Assembly: GCA_003258405.1 (NCBI GenBank)
Contig: QKPN01000001.1
Location: forward strand, 558,001-622,000
DNA length: 64,000 nucleotides
Direction of reading: 5' to 3'
DNA from: Rhodobacteraceae bacterium DSL-40
Lineage (GTDB): Bacteria; Pseudomonadota; Alphaproteobacteria; Rhodobacterales; Rhodobacteraceae
Part shown: positions 35,746-44,336 of the stretch, one piece after another
Layout of the letters: each line of letters begins with the position of its first letter
How positions within the stretch are numbered: position 1 is the stretch's first letter
The notes under the pieces: generated by a model
What the model was told of the DNA's origin: nothing
The model's database searches: none
The model's input: only the letters and a program-made list of their open reading frames with translations
Program-made: the position numbers and the translations under genes

Positions 35746-36944
35746 GCGCCGAAGCTCCGTTCCGGCGGGTAGATCGCCATCCCCGTGAAGGTCTGGTTCA
35801 CATGCACCGCGCCTGATTGCTCACCGTAGGTATTGAAACCCACCACGCGGTTATCGGCAAGGAGCTGCGATATGACACGGGTCTGCTGCGTCTGCTCGAC
35901 AACGATCCTGCGAAAGAGACACTCACAGCCAATGATTGCATCGGGCGGCCCACCGCGCGAGATGCTCGCGAGCGCTGACGTCATATGCTGCGCGATATCC
36001 GTCGATTCCGCGAGCGTGAGCACCAGTCCCTCGTCGATTGCTGAAAAGAAGACGAGATCGCCATTCTCCTCGACCTTCTGGATCGCGCGCACATGGTGCT
36101 GTCCGCCGACATTCACCACCACAGGATAGGCAGAGAAGATGAAGGGTGAGAGATCATTAGGGTCGAGCCCGACAAGCCGAGCATACTCCCGCGCCGCGGG
36201 CTCGGCATTTATCTCCCGCACGATTCGGCGCTCGGGAATTGCCCCGGTGACCACCATCTTGACATTCGTTGGCGTGAAGTTATCGAACTTCACCACCTGC
36301 ACCGGGCAGCGCGAGCGGCAGACAGCGAGCACGGCGGCATCCTCGCGAAAAACGCCATCGACTAGCACATAGGTATGGCCGAACTCCATTCCATCCCCGG
36401 CGGAACCTCCGAAGAATGGCATGCCGCCCACTCCGAGACGCAACATCGAAACGACCTGATCCTCGCGTAGCGACATTCCGTCGATTAGCAGGAAGCTGAA
36501 CTCCCAAGGCCACTCCGGCTGCACCGCGGCAAGCTCCGCACGTGCTCGCACCGCGCTCTGCGCAGCGCGAGCGACGTCTGGCTTGGTAAGACCAAGGATC
36601 GGCACTGTGCGGGCGATGATATGACTTGCCCGCAAGGCAACGACCACAACCGAGCCGTCCGTGTAGCCCTCGCGGCAAATCTCCCCGGCTGTCGTGCAAC
36701 CGATCGTCTCGGTCGCCGGAAAGACCTCCGCTGCGATCGCCGCAATGCGCTCGAGATTTCCCTGCGGCGAGGTAAAAACTGCGAGCAGGCCGCAGCCTGT
36801 CTCGCCGAGCTGTGCCTTCACTTCAGCAAATGCCCGCTCGGGCTGATCGGCCGGTGCGCAGGCCGAACAAACGGCACTACGACCCTCCACGCCCGACCGC
36901 GTCAGGCGGTCCGGCAAAAGGCCTTCATCCCCAAACAGCTCCAT
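35742..36944 (-). CDS. FIST-domain sensor protein (NosP-like)
   Basis: A 400-residue soluble protein with FIST N and C domains. The N-terminal part contains TIGCTTAGEICREGYTDGSVVVV, the usual FIST core, and WEFSFLLIDGMSLREDQVV, GGSAGDGMEFGHTYVLVDG. The C-terminal part contains DVGGQ-like VVVNVGGQHHVRAIQKV and NTYGEQSGAVHVNQTFTG. In Pseudomonas such proteins (NosP) bind haem and nitric oxide and regulate the adjacent hybrid kinase. Here it sits between a response regulator (28 bp upstream) and the hybrid kinase (4-bp overlap). The ligand is inferred from gene order; I cannot assign the haem ligand by eye. Confidence 0.83.
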   Translation of the reverse strand: MELFGDEGLLPDRLTRSGVEGRSAVCSACAPADQPERAFAEVKAQLGETGCGLLAVFTSPQGNLERIAAIAAEVFPATETIGCTTAGEICREGYTDGSVVVVALRASHIIARTVPILGLTKPDVARAAQSAVRARAELAAVQPEWPWEFSFLLIDGMSLREDQVVSMLRLGVGGMPFFGGSAGDGMEFGHTYVLVDGVFREDAAVLAVCRSRCPVQVVKFDNFTPTNVKMVVTGAIPERRIVREINAEPAAREYARLVGLDPNDLSPFIFSAYPVVVNVGGQHHVRAIQKVEENGDLVFFSAIDEGLVLTLAESTDIAQHMTSALASISRGGPPDAIIGCECLFRRIVVEQTQQTRVISQLLADNRVVGFNTYGEQSGAVHVNQTFTGMAIYPPERSFGA

Positions 36945-36972
36945 TCCTCCCCGAATATTTTCGGGGAAAATA

Positions 36973-37695
36973 CTAGATTTCGGAGGTATCGTGCAAGATG
37001 GACGCGAACCGTGCGTTCTGGGCGATCAGGACAGCCTGTGTGCGACTGTGGACATTGAGCTTTCGCAAGATTGCGGTGAGATGTGCCTTTACCGTCGTTT
37101 CGGCAATATCGAGATCGTAAGCAATCTGCTTGTTCAGCTTCCCTTCGCACACGAGTCCAAGGATGCGCGCCTGCTGCTCGGTCAGTGTCGAGAGCCGCTC
37201 GATCGCGCCACGCTCGTCGATTACGCCAGCCTCCTCCGGGTTCGGCGGCACATAGCCCTCGGGCGTGAAGACGTCACCAGCCCAGATACGATCGAACGCC
37301 GTGACGAAGACATCGCGCTGGCTGTGCTTCGGAATGAAGCCCGACGCGCCGGCCTCCAGCACCGAGGCAATTACCCGGTTTTCCGCAAGCGAAGAAACCA
37401 CGATAACCGGGATCCCCTGAGCCGCCTTCTTCAGGCGGATCACCCCGTCGAGCCCATCGACATCCGGAAGCTTTAGGTCCAGCAGGACGACATCAGGTGC
37501 CGGCTTCTGCCCCAGCCTTTCGATCCCTTTAGCAAGACTCGGCGCCGTAACCACCTCGTTCACGCCGAGGGCGGATTTGAGCGTCATCGAGAGCGCCTCG
37601 CAGAACAGCGGGTGGTCATCCACTACAAGTGCCAGGGGAACCTGCGTAACTACACCACCGGCCGGCCCCGTGCTGCTGCTTGTCGTCTCGGTCAT
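36973..37695 (-). CDS. NarL/LuxR-type response regulator
   Basis: A 240-residue regulator. The receiver domain opens PLALVVDDHPLFCEALSMTL with the phosphoacceptor Asp in PDVVLLDLKLPDVDG. The C-terminal HTH is LTEQQARILGLVCEGKLNKQI followed by the recognition helix region ETTVKAHLTAILRKL. The start at 37695 (MTETTSSS) is preceded by GAAGGA; the open frame extends 50 codons upstream without receiver likeness. It is the first gene of the operon with the FIST protein and hybrid kinase and is the likely DNA-binding output. ErbR-type regulators in pseudomonads occupy the same neighbourhood. Confidence 0.85.
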   Translation of the reverse strand: MTETTSSSTGPAGGVVTQVPLALVVDDHPLFCEALSMTLKSALGVNEVVTAPSLAKGIERLGQKPAPDVVLLDLKLPDVDGLDGVIRLKKAAQGIPVIVVSSLAENRVIASVLEAGASGFIPKHSQRDVFVTAFDRIWAGDVFTPEGYVPPNPEEAGVIDERGAIERLSTLTEQQARILGLVCEGKLNKQIAYDLDIAETTVKAHLTAILRKLNVHSRTQAVLIAQNARFASILHDTSEI

Positions 37696-37898
37696 GCCTG
37701 AAATATCCTTCTCTCTCCGCAGACAGGCGCTCGCTACCCCAGTTCCGATGCTATCAGAGCGACAGTGCCCTGGACAGCTCGACCAATGGACAAGGCCCAC
37801 CAGCGGAACGAGCGCGCGGCATGCCTGCGCATTCCATTGCCGCACCGGATCAAGCGCAATATACCGAACCCAGCATCAGGAGAAGGGATACGCCAGAC

Positions 37899-38303
37899 AT
37901 GATCGGTCGCCTTAACCACGTCGCAATTGCCGTACCGGACCTTGAAGCCGCGTCCGCCCAGTATCGCGATACACTTGGCGCAAATGTGGGCGCGCCACAG
38001 GACGAACCGGATCACGGTGTAACCGTCGTCTTCATCGAGCTGCCCAACACCAAGATCGAGCTCCTCTATCCCCTCGGCGAGAACTCTCCGATCAAGAGCT
38101 TTCTCGAAAAGAACCCTTCGGGCGGCATCCATCACATCTGTTATGAGGTTGAGGACATCAAGGCTGCGGCCGAGCAGCTCCGCAATCAGGGCGCCCGCGT
38201 GCTCGGATCCGGCGAGCCCAAGATCGGCGCCCATGGCAAACCGGTGATCTTCCTGCATCCGAAGGACTTCACCGGCACTCTGGTGGAACTCGAACAGGTA
38301 TGA
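37899..38303 (+). CDS. mce: methylmalonyl-CoA epimerase
   Basis: A 134-residue vicinal-oxygen-chelate protein. Metal ligands lie in RLNHVAIAVPDLEAA, SGGIHHICYEVEDI and GTLVELEQV, and the length matches the family. It interconverts the (R) and (S) isomers of methylmalonyl-CoA in propionate breakdown. The start at 37899 (MIGRLNHV) follows an AGGAGAAGG site about 12 bases upstream. A membrane protein gene overlaps its end by 4 bp, a pairing common in Rhodobacterales. Confidence 0.9.
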   Translation: MIGRLNHVAIAVPDLEAASAQYRDTLGANVGAPQDEPDHGVTVVFIELPNTKIELLYPLGENSPIKSFLEKNPSGGIHHICYEVEDIKAAAEQLRNQGARVLGSGEPKIGAHGKPVIFLHPKDFTGTLVELEQV

Positions 38304-38563
38304 CAATTACCGCCGCCATCGTCCTTTATGCGGTGCTGTGGTTTCTCACGCTTCTCGTGGCCCTGCCGATCCGCGTCAGGACACAAGGTGAGGACGGTGA
38401 GATCGTGCCCGGCACTCCGGCCTCCGCTCCGACCGATCCGATGATCGGGCGCAAGATGTTCTGGGTCACGATCGTAGCGAGCATACTTTGGGCAGCACTC
38501 GTCTCCTTCATCGTCTGGGGCGGCGTCACCGTGCGCGACATAGACATCTGGCACCGGATGTAA
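38300..38563 (+). CDS. DUF1467 family membrane protein
   Basis: An 87-residue protein with two membrane segments, ITAAIVLYAVLWFLTLLVAL and KMFWVTIVASILWAALVSFIV, joined by a loop with IRVRTQGEDGEIVPGTPASA. This pattern is the alphaproteobacterial DUF1467 family. Its ATG overlaps the mce stop (ATGA). The function is unknown, though it accompanies mce in many relatives. Confidence 0.85.
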   Translation: MTITAAIVLYAVLWFLTLLVALPIRVRTQGEDGEIVPGTPASAPTDPMIGRKMFWVTIVASILWAALVSFIVWGGVTVRDIDIWHRM

Positions 38564-38642
38564 CGGCTCACGGAAAAGCGAGGGGCATGCCGCGCGGCCC
38601 GTGTTATGCTCTCACCTCGCTGAACTGGCCAAGGATGGGGCA

Positions 38643-38777
38643 ATGAAACGACTGACACCCTTGTTACTCGCGGTGCTTCCCTTGCTGGGCATGACGGCCC
38701 TCGCGTCGGCCTGCCCGGATCACAGCTCCCACGAGGAAGCTCAGATCCCGCCGCCGCCCGGAGGCACAAGCTCGTGA
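38643..38777 (+). CDS. 44-aa small secreted protein, possible lipoprotein
   Basis: Reads MKRLTPLLLAVLPLLGM, then ALASAC followed by PDHSSHEEAQ and a PPPP tail before the stop. The N-terminus is a clear signal sequence, and ASAC could be a relaxed lipobox giving a lipid-anchored peptide of about 21 residues with two His and several acidic residues. It is 79 bp after the DUF1467 gene on the same strand. GGGGCA precedes the start. It is too short for homology judgement and could be spurious. Confidence 0.5.
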   Translation: MKRLTPLLLAVLPLLGMTALASACPDHSSHEEAQIPPPPGGTSS

Positions 38778-38811
38778 CTTTCGCAGCGGCCAGTCGGCCG
38801 CTGCACCTTTG

Positions 38812-39225
38812 TCAGTAGATCGAGACCTCGAGCGTGTATTCGACCGTCTTGCCCGTATCCTCGTCATTTCCCATGAGATAGACCCGGATCGTGTAATTCC
38901 CGCTGTCTGTGAGGGTGACTTCGCCGGTTGGACCGTAGCTCATCGAGCCGTTGAAAATCGCAACATCATCGCTGCCGGGTGGCAAAATGTTGAAATAAGC
39001 CGTCCCGTCGCCGTTCCCTCCCACGACGTTGAGCGTGGCCCTCATGGTCTGCCCTGCCGACGCGCCGAGGACATGGTCGGCATATTCATGGCCAGTGACC
39101 GAGCCGTTCACCACCGCCCGGCTACTTCCTCGATTGAAGTGAACCTCGGAGCGGCTCTGTGCCCAGGCGGGCGCTATGGCGACAAGACAGAGTGCAGTGA
39201 CCTTCGCAATCCATGAAAGCGTCAT
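38812..39225 (-). CDS. secreted single-domain protein, g-type lysozyme inhibitor-like
   Basis: A 137-residue protein. A signal peptide (LCLVAIAPAWAQS) is followed by one beta-rich domain: GSVTGHEYADHVLGASAGQTM, TAYFNILPPGSDD, and a closing strand DSGNYTIRVYLMGN. This pattern is seen in proteins annotated as PliG-type lysozyme inhibitors or DNA breaking-rejoining proteins; the latter name is probably meaningless. The same domain appears twice in the upstream neighbour at 39246. Periplasmic or secreted location is confident; lysozyme inhibition is a tentative family inference. Confidence 0.65.
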   Translation of the reverse strand: MTLSWIAKVTALCLVAIAPAWAQSRSEVHFNRGSSRAVVNGSVTGHEYADHVLGASAGQTMRATLNVVGGNGDGTAYFNILPPGSDDVAIFNGSMSYGPTGEVTLTDSGNYTIRVYLMGNDEDTGKTVEYTLEVSIY

Positions 39226-39245
39226 AATGAAGCCTCTCGATGAAG

Positions 39246-40325
39246 TCAGGGAAGCGAATCCTGCTCCGCCTCCTCGATGCCGAAGGTGATTTCGTAGGCA
39301 GCCGCATCGTCGCCGCTGTTGTAGACAGTCACCGTATGCTCGCCATCCTGCCGCATCGTGCCACGATAACCACCACCCGCAGCAACGGATTCGTAAAGAG
39401 ACGATCCATCCGGTGCAAAGATATTGAAATGCGCACCATGCGACTCTGTCGCCAAGGCTACGGACAAAGATTGTTCGGAGCGGCCTTCAAGGACGTAGTT
39501 CATTGCCTGACCCGGTCCGAGATTGCCCTTGAAGCCCGTGGCAGACCCGCCAGTTGCGAGAACAACCGATGTTGTATCTTTTCGAGCACGGTCTTTATCC
39601 AGCGCCGGGTCCGAGCCCTCGACGAGATAGGCACCAGCAACCCATCCCTCGCGGCCTTCATCCAGTACGGCCACACGACACCACCGCATGCCCTCGGCCA
39701 TCCGGCAGCCGAGATTGCGAAGGATCTGCCCGTTTGCCAGCCCCGCCAGCACCTCGGCGTCCGTCGAAGCTGCCGCACGCAGGCGCAGGCTGCTCTCGTC
39801 ATGGGCCGTACGAACGGCCCAAAAATCCGGCCCGCCCACAAGCCCGTCGGCAAAGTCGCCCTCGACGACCTGCCCCGGCTCGCCCGTCAGCGCAATCTGC
39901 AGGCTGTAGTCCGAAACCTCGTCCCGCCGCGCCGCCGCCCGCAGCAGATAAACGGAAACTGTATAGAATCCGGACACCGGCAGCCGTGCTTCGAACCGGT
40001 TGAGCTCCGGCACCATCAATCCTGTCAGGCCGGAATTCGCGATGGCCTCGTCCCCTGGGCCTTTCCCGGGGGCATAGACATTGAAATAGGTGGCAAGATT
40101 CGAGGGTGCCAGCGTCACGGCAAGCCTCTGCCCCGCCTCTGCACCAATCTGGTAGGAAACCGTATCCCGCCCGCGAATACTGTCCGAAATGCCGTTCGCG
40201 CCAGCCGCAAGCTCGACCTGCACGAGGCGCACGTCCTGAGCGGAGGCTGAAACCACCGGAAAAAATACAAACAGCAGCGCACACCGCCACACGGCCAGCA
40301 CCATGCCGGTTCCTCCGTTCTTCAT
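39246..40325 (-). CDS. secreted protein: two PliG-like domains flanking an SH3b domain
   Basis: A 359-residue protein. After a signal peptide ending VVSASAQD, domain 1 (about 35-145) contains YQIGAEAGQRLAVTLAPSN and ATYFNVYAPGKGPGDE. A bacterial SH3 domain (about 170-235) has SSLRLRAAASTDAEVLAGL and REGWVAGAYLVEG. Domain 2 (about 255-355) has MNYVLEGRSEQSLSVAL and GAHFNIFAPDGSSLYES. Domains 1 and 2 share the fold pattern of the neighbouring 38812 gene. SH3b domains often bind cell-wall peptides, so an envelope role is likely. The two genes are 20 bp apart and co-directional. Confidence 0.7.
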   Translation of the reverse strand: MKNGGTGMVLAVWRCALLFVFFPVVSASAQDVRLVQVELAAGANGISDSIRGRDTVSYQIGAEAGQRLAVTLAPSNLATYFNVYAPGKGPGDEAIANSGLTGLMVPELNRFEARLPVSGFYTVSVYLLRAAARRDEVSDYSLQIALTGEPGQVVEGDFADGLVGGPDFWAVRTAHDESSLRLRAAASTDAEVLAGLANGQILRNLGCRMAEGMRWCRVAVLDEGREGWVAGAYLVEGSDPALDKDRARKDTTSVVLATGGSATGFKGNLGPGQAMNYVLEGRSEQSLSVALATESHGAHFNIFAPDGSSLYESVAAGGGYRGTMRQDGEHTVTVYNSGDDAAAYEITFGIEEAEQDSLP

Positions 40326-40377
40326 GCCATTGCCTGATAGCAGACCTGCGCCAACGGAAAAGTGCCAGTGGGCAAAT

Positions 40378-41082
40378 TCAGGTCGAGGGACGATCGCCCA
40401 TAAGCCGGTGATACTGATGCGTAAAGAACGCCACGCCGATCACCGGAACCACAAGGTTGAGGATCGGAATGCTGAGCGGCACAGCCATCGCGATGCCGGA
40501 AAGCCAGATCCTCGCGCCATGCCGGCGGCGCAACTCTTTCGCGCCCTTGGGACCGAGCCGCCGCATCGCCACCAGCGTAAAATACTCACGCCCGAGCAGA
40601 AATCCGTTCACTACCCAGAAAATAAATGGCGCGAAGGGCGGCACGAGGAAATAGATCAACAACGCGAATAGGTTCGCAAGGATCACCACCCCAAAGAACA
40701 CGATGGCGTCCCAAAGCTGCTCACCGATCCCAAGGGCACTCACCGCCGGCAGATGCGGATAATGCCGGACCTCCACAGCCGCGACGATGCCGTCCAGGAA
40801 GAACCCGACAACCACCGCAGCGACCGGCACCATCAGGACCACAGAAAGGAGCAACATCAGACCAATAGCCGCCCATGACGCAAAGGTTTCGATGAAGGTC
40901 ACGTCTCCGACCCACGGCAAGACCACCGTGTCGGGCATCACCCAGCCGAGTAGCAAAATCACCGCCCAGAAGAGGGCAGCGAGCACGGCGACGGTAATTC
41001 CCAGTGACCAGGCAAAAACCCCCAGGAAGCGCCGGTCCCCGATCTGGGCGACGGCCCGGGCAAGATCCTCAACAAAGCTCAT
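40378..41082 (-). CDS. EI24/CysZ-type membrane protein
   Basis: A 234-residue protein beginning MSFVEDLARAVAQIGDRRF. It has about four to five membrane segments, including LGITVAVLAALFWAVILLLG and MLLLSVVLMVPVAAVVVGFF, and the family block FVVNG-like FWVVNGFLLGREYFTLVAMR. EI24-domain proteins include CysZ sulfate transporters, but substrate is not established for this branch. The ATG at 41082 overlaps the nitroreductase stop by 4 bp; a longer open frame upstream is a shadow of that gene. Confidence 0.8.
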   Translation of the reverse strand: MSFVEDLARAVAQIGDRRFLGVFAWSLGITVAVLAALFWAVILLLGWVMPDTVVLPWVGDVTFIETFASWAAIGLMLLLSVVLMVPVAAVVVGFFLDGIVAAVEVRHYPHLPAVSALGIGEQLWDAIVFFGVVILANLFALLIYFLVPPFAPFIFWVVNGFLLGREYFTLVAMRRLGPKGAKELRRRHGARIWLSGIAMAVPLSIPILNLVVPVIGVAFFTHQYHRLMGDRPST

Positions 41083-41636
41083 TCCTCGACCCATGTGGTA
41101 ATCTTGGCCATGTCCGGCCGCGGCCGCTCCGGCACCGAAGTCCCACATGATCCCACATGAACGAATGCAGCGATCCATTCTCCGGGTGTGAGCCCGAACG
41201 TGCCTTCGAGCAGCACGCGGTCGCGCGAGATCCAGCCGGTCAGCCAGTTCGCCCCCCAACCACTCGCAAGAGCCGCGCTGAGCACATTGTATGCCGCGCA
41301 GCCCGCAGAGAGGGTCTGCTCGATTGCGGGGATCTTGTCGCTCGTCTTCGGCACTCCGACCACCACGATCGCCACCGGCGCACCCTCGAAGGCGCTCGCG
41401 GCCTTGTCGCCATCCTCGCCGGTCTCAGCACCACGCGCCCGGATCATCGCCGCAACCCGGGCAAGAGCTGCGCCTTCGAGAACGATGAAGCGCCAGGGCT
41501 CAAGCTTGCCGTGGTCAGGCACCCTGCCGCCTGCCTGAAGAATGCGTTCGAGTGTCGCCCGGTCGGGTCCGGGCCCCGTCAGGAGCTTGGCCGGGCGAGA
41601 CCGGCGGGTGAGCAGAAAATCCATCGCATCGGTCAC
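41079..41636 (-). CDS. nitroreductase-family flavoprotein, small YdjA type
   Basis: About 185 residues. The FMN-binding opening MDFLLTRRSRPAKLL and GGRVPDHGKLEPWRFIVLEG are typical of small dimeric nitroreductases like YdjA. The C-terminal FHVGSCGTSVP-like IAAFVHVGSCG closes the fold. These use NAD(P)H to reduce nitro compounds or quinones; the natural substrate is rarely known. The start is uncertain: GTG 41636 has AGGGAG at suitable spacing, while ATG 41624 and GTG 41648 are also in frame. It is coupled to the EI24 gene downstream. Confidence 0.83.
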   Translation of the reverse strand: MTDAMDFLLTRRSRPAKLLTGPGPDRATLERILQAGGRVPDHGKLEPWRFIVLEGAALARVAAMIRARGAETGEDGDKAASAFEGAPVAIVVVGVPKTSDKIPAIEQTLSAGCAAYNVLSAALASGWGANWLTGWISRDRVLLEGTFGLTPGEWIAAFVHVGSCGTSVPERPRPDMAKITTWVEE

Positions 41637-41729
41637 GGCAACAAACACTCCCTAGGCAATCGGAACCATCAGTGCCCGAAATGTTGCGCTGATGGGCTCA
41701 CGTCAAGTCCCAATCCCTGCCCAGTCTGC

Positions 41730-42449
41730 TCACTCGCGCCCAAGCATCCTGTCAGCAACTGTGCGCCCCAGCCGTGAACCACGATGCGCCGCCGTCAGCG
41801 CCTCGCGATCGTATCGTGTCTCCAGCCAGTCACGAAAACCAATTGATCTCTCTGCATGCGCATCTTCGTAGGCGGCGAAAAGATTGCCGAGCACGCCGGC
41901 GGCTGAGCCGCGAAAATGCAGGTAGCGAGGAGACAGCTGGGCACGCGCCTCCGCCGGCGTTCCGCCGCCCTCCAGAAGCAGATAGAGCGCCGCAACAAGT
42001 CCAGAGCGGTCCGCTCCCGACTTGCAGTGAAAGAGCAGCGGCTTCTCCGCACGGCAAAGGATTTCGTCGAGCGCCCTGATCTCCTCCAGTGTCGGCAGAC
42101 GGCGTGAGGAGAGCTTCATGTCAATGAGCGCGATACCCGCGTCTTCACAGGCTGCGCGTTCGAGCAGGTAGGCGCCATGCTCGGTCTCGCCGCGCAAATT
42201 AAGAATGGTCTTAAGCCCGTGCCGCTCGGCAAGCCGTCGGATTCGCCCCGGCGTGGGCTGCGCGCCGCGCCATATCCCTGGCCGGATCTCATGCAGGTTC
42301 GGCCACGCAAGCCGCGCAAACCCGTCATCGAAGATGATCGTGTCAATCCAGGCATTGCGCCGCCGCCGCGCATCTGGCGTGCCCTCGGCTAGCCAGCTGT
42401 CCTTCCAGCGCCGCTGCCATGCGCGGAGCGGTCCTCGCCGCCGCGCCAT
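41730..42449 (-). CDS. dual-specificity/tyrosine phosphatase-like protein
   Basis: A 239-residue protein with the cysteine phosphatase P-loop LLFHCKSGADRSGLVAALYL (CX5R). Upstream are RPGIWRGAQPTPGRIRRLAE and KTILNLRGETEHGAY, which match the DSP/tyrosine phosphatase group found in many alphaproteobacteria. The N-terminus is very basic (MARRRGPLRAWQRRW), suggesting membrane or nucleic-acid association. The substrate may be a phosphoprotein or phospholipid; nothing here decides it. It stands 80 bp downstream of no co-directional partner and is probably transcribed alone. Confidence 0.8.
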   Translation of the reverse strand: MARRRGPLRAWQRRWKDSWLAEGTPDARRRRNAWIDTIIFDDGFARLAWPNLHEIRPGIWRGAQPTPGRIRRLAERHGLKTILNLRGETEHGAYLLERAACEDAGIALIDMKLSSRRLPTLEEIRALDEILCRAEKPLLFHCKSGADRSGLVAALYLLLEGGGTPAEARAQLSPRYLHFRGSAAGVLGNLFAAYEDAHAERSIGFRDWLETRYDREALTAAHRGSRLGRTVADRMLGRE

Positions 42450-42569
42450 CAGTCAGCTTCGCCTGAAAAATGGGCATGGCCCCGCAAGACATTCTCCCGA
42501 AACACCAATCCGTGAACCGAGCCTTTCGCACGACCGCGCGCGCGCTGCAATGTTTGCGCCGCCATATGC

Positions 42570-44237
42570 TTACTGACCCGCGCGCAACTCCTTGCGAACC
42601 ACTCCCAGAGATCCACCCAGCGTAAGCCCGTCTCGTGTCGTGACATTCATTTCAAGCGGAATATTCTTCGGCAATGCCTTGAAGGCGTTGGGTGTAAGCC
42701 GGTCGATCTTTCCGTCGATCTCGATCGGGCCAAGCTTGGCCTTGCAGTTCGCGAGCTTGAAGAGCGGCCCATCTACGCCACCTCTGAGATCGAGGTCTAT
42801 AAAGCGAACGTTTCCTGTGGTGATATTGCAGGAGCGGAACCGGAAGGGCTCACGCTCGGGCGCACCCCGTGGCGTCGTGGAGAGCCCCCGGAAGGTTATG
42901 TTGCGAATATCCTTATAAGGCGCGACATCGTCCCAGTCGTTATTCTCGATGAAAGCGACCAGCTCAAGATCACAGCACTCCACCGAAAATGGGCCGATCT
43001 CCACATCCGTACTGTCGCCGATCGCAAAGATCAGTCCCCGCACGTCATCCTTGCCCTGGCGCATCTCGCTCCGCACGCTTCCCTTGCCGATGCGTATGCC
43101 ATCGGCGTGGCTGATGCGGATAGCGTGAGAGGCCTTCGCATTTTTTCCCGTCTGCCGGAACGGATCGATGATATTGACCTCCGTAAAAGTCACGTTGGTC
43201 ACCCGCGCACCCGATCCCGGATTGATCTTGAGCGCGGAGGCCGACTGGCGCCGGATGGTAAGCGGATCGAAGCGAACGTTGTTGGAGAGGTAGTTATGCC
43301 CCACGCCACCCCCAGCAAAACGGATCGCATGTTCCGGTGCGTCGCCGAGATCCATCGGCCCGAAATGTCCGTTCGTCAAGCCGCCAAGCAGAAGGTTGTT
43401 GCGGCCCGGCCGCTCGTTCGCCGACTTGGGCGACCTCCCGCGCTGCCGTCCACCACCAACGTCAAAATTGGTGACATTGTACATGCGGATCCCGCGCGCG
43501 ATGCTCTCGAAATCAAACCAGCCGAGTCGGAAGCCGTTGATTACGCCCTCATCCGGTTCGACCTTGAGCGGTCTGCCGAAGCGCTTGGACCGCATCTGAC
43601 CGATATCCACACCATCGCCCGCAACATGCACAGCCAGAGCATCAAGCTGTCGGTCGGCCTCTAGCTCAAGCGAGCCAATCCGGACGTCCTTCTCGATCCG
43701 GATCGAAGGCGTGGTCCCTCCGAGAGTCTCGGTGCCGGCCGTATAGATCAGTCGGTCCCACGCCACGCCGGCTCCGAGCGTCAGGACCGTCTCCCTGTTG
43801 TCGGGCCCGATATATCGCAGCGTAGCCCCGGTGCCTGAAACTCGGGTCCCCGGCGGCACGTCAAGATGCATGAAGCCGTAGGTTCGTCCGGCTGTCAGTT
43901 CCACCGCCCCGGTGGCCAGCGCCGCAACGAGGGCCGCAGTATCGTCACGGCCATCCCCCACGGCACCGAAATGCTCGGGATGCGCAGGAAATGACGGCGT
44001 CCACCCAGGCAGATCGCCAATGGTCCGGCTTCCGCTTGCCGCAATATAGTCGACCCCACCCGCCTGCACCGTGGTACCGTCCGGCGCTGAATAGCCGTTA
44101 GCGACACGTGCGGTAAAATCGCTCCGTTGATCAAAAAGCTCGGAAGCAGCAGACTCCTGCGCGAACACGGCGAAGATCCCGGACGCGGGAGCAAGCAGCA
44201 GCGCCAAAGCGAAAACAACCGATTTCAAGACACACAT
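42570..44237 (-). CDS. secreted right-handed beta-helix protein (pectate-lyase superfamily)
   Basis: A 555-residue protein. A signal peptide (SVVFALALLLAPASGIFAVF) ends near AQESA. The catalytic-family entry block is PEHFGAVGDGRDDTAALVAAL, followed by a long array of short beta strands (INGFRLGWFDFESIARGIRM, NLLLGGLTNGHFGPMDLGD, KASHAIRISHADGIRIGKG), the pattern of a parallel beta-helix. Relatives include polysaccharide lyases, glycosidases and phage tail spikes. No catalytic residues can be assigned. The ATG at 44237 gives the signal peptide at the N-terminus. A role in exopolysaccharide processing is plausible but unproven. Confidence 0.72.
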   Translation of the reverse strand: MCVLKSVVFALALLLAPASGIFAVFAQESAASELFDQRSDFTARVANGYSAPDGTTVQAGGVDYIAASGSRTIGDLPGWTPSFPAHPEHFGAVGDGRDDTAALVAALATGAVELTAGRTYGFMHLDVPPGTRVSGTGATLRYIGPDNRETVLTLGAGVAWDRLIYTAGTETLGGTTPSIRIEKDVRIGSLELEADRQLDALAVHVAGDGVDIGQMRSKRFGRPLKVEPDEGVINGFRLGWFDFESIARGIRMYNVTNFDVGGGRQRGRSPKSANERPGRNNLLLGGLTNGHFGPMDLGDAPEHAIRFAGGGVGHNYLSNNVRFDPLTIRRQSASALKINPGSGARVTNVTFTEVNIIDPFRQTGKNAKASHAIRISHADGIRIGKGSVRSEMRQGKDDVRGLIFAIGDSTDVEIGPFSVECCDLELVAFIENNDWDDVAPYKDIRNITFRGLSTTPRGAPEREPFRFRSCNITTGNVRFIDLDLRGGVDGPLFKLANCKAKLGPIEIDGKIDRLTPNAFKALPKNIPLEMNVTTRDGLTLGGSLGVVRKELRAGQ

Positions 44238-44336
44238 TCGGGTGGAACTCCAGCCAGTCCGGAGGCGAGTCACCCCCCCAATCTGCCGCAAGCCTAAGCC
44301 GGGAAAATCCGCCTGCAAAGCCGCTCGAACGCCCGC

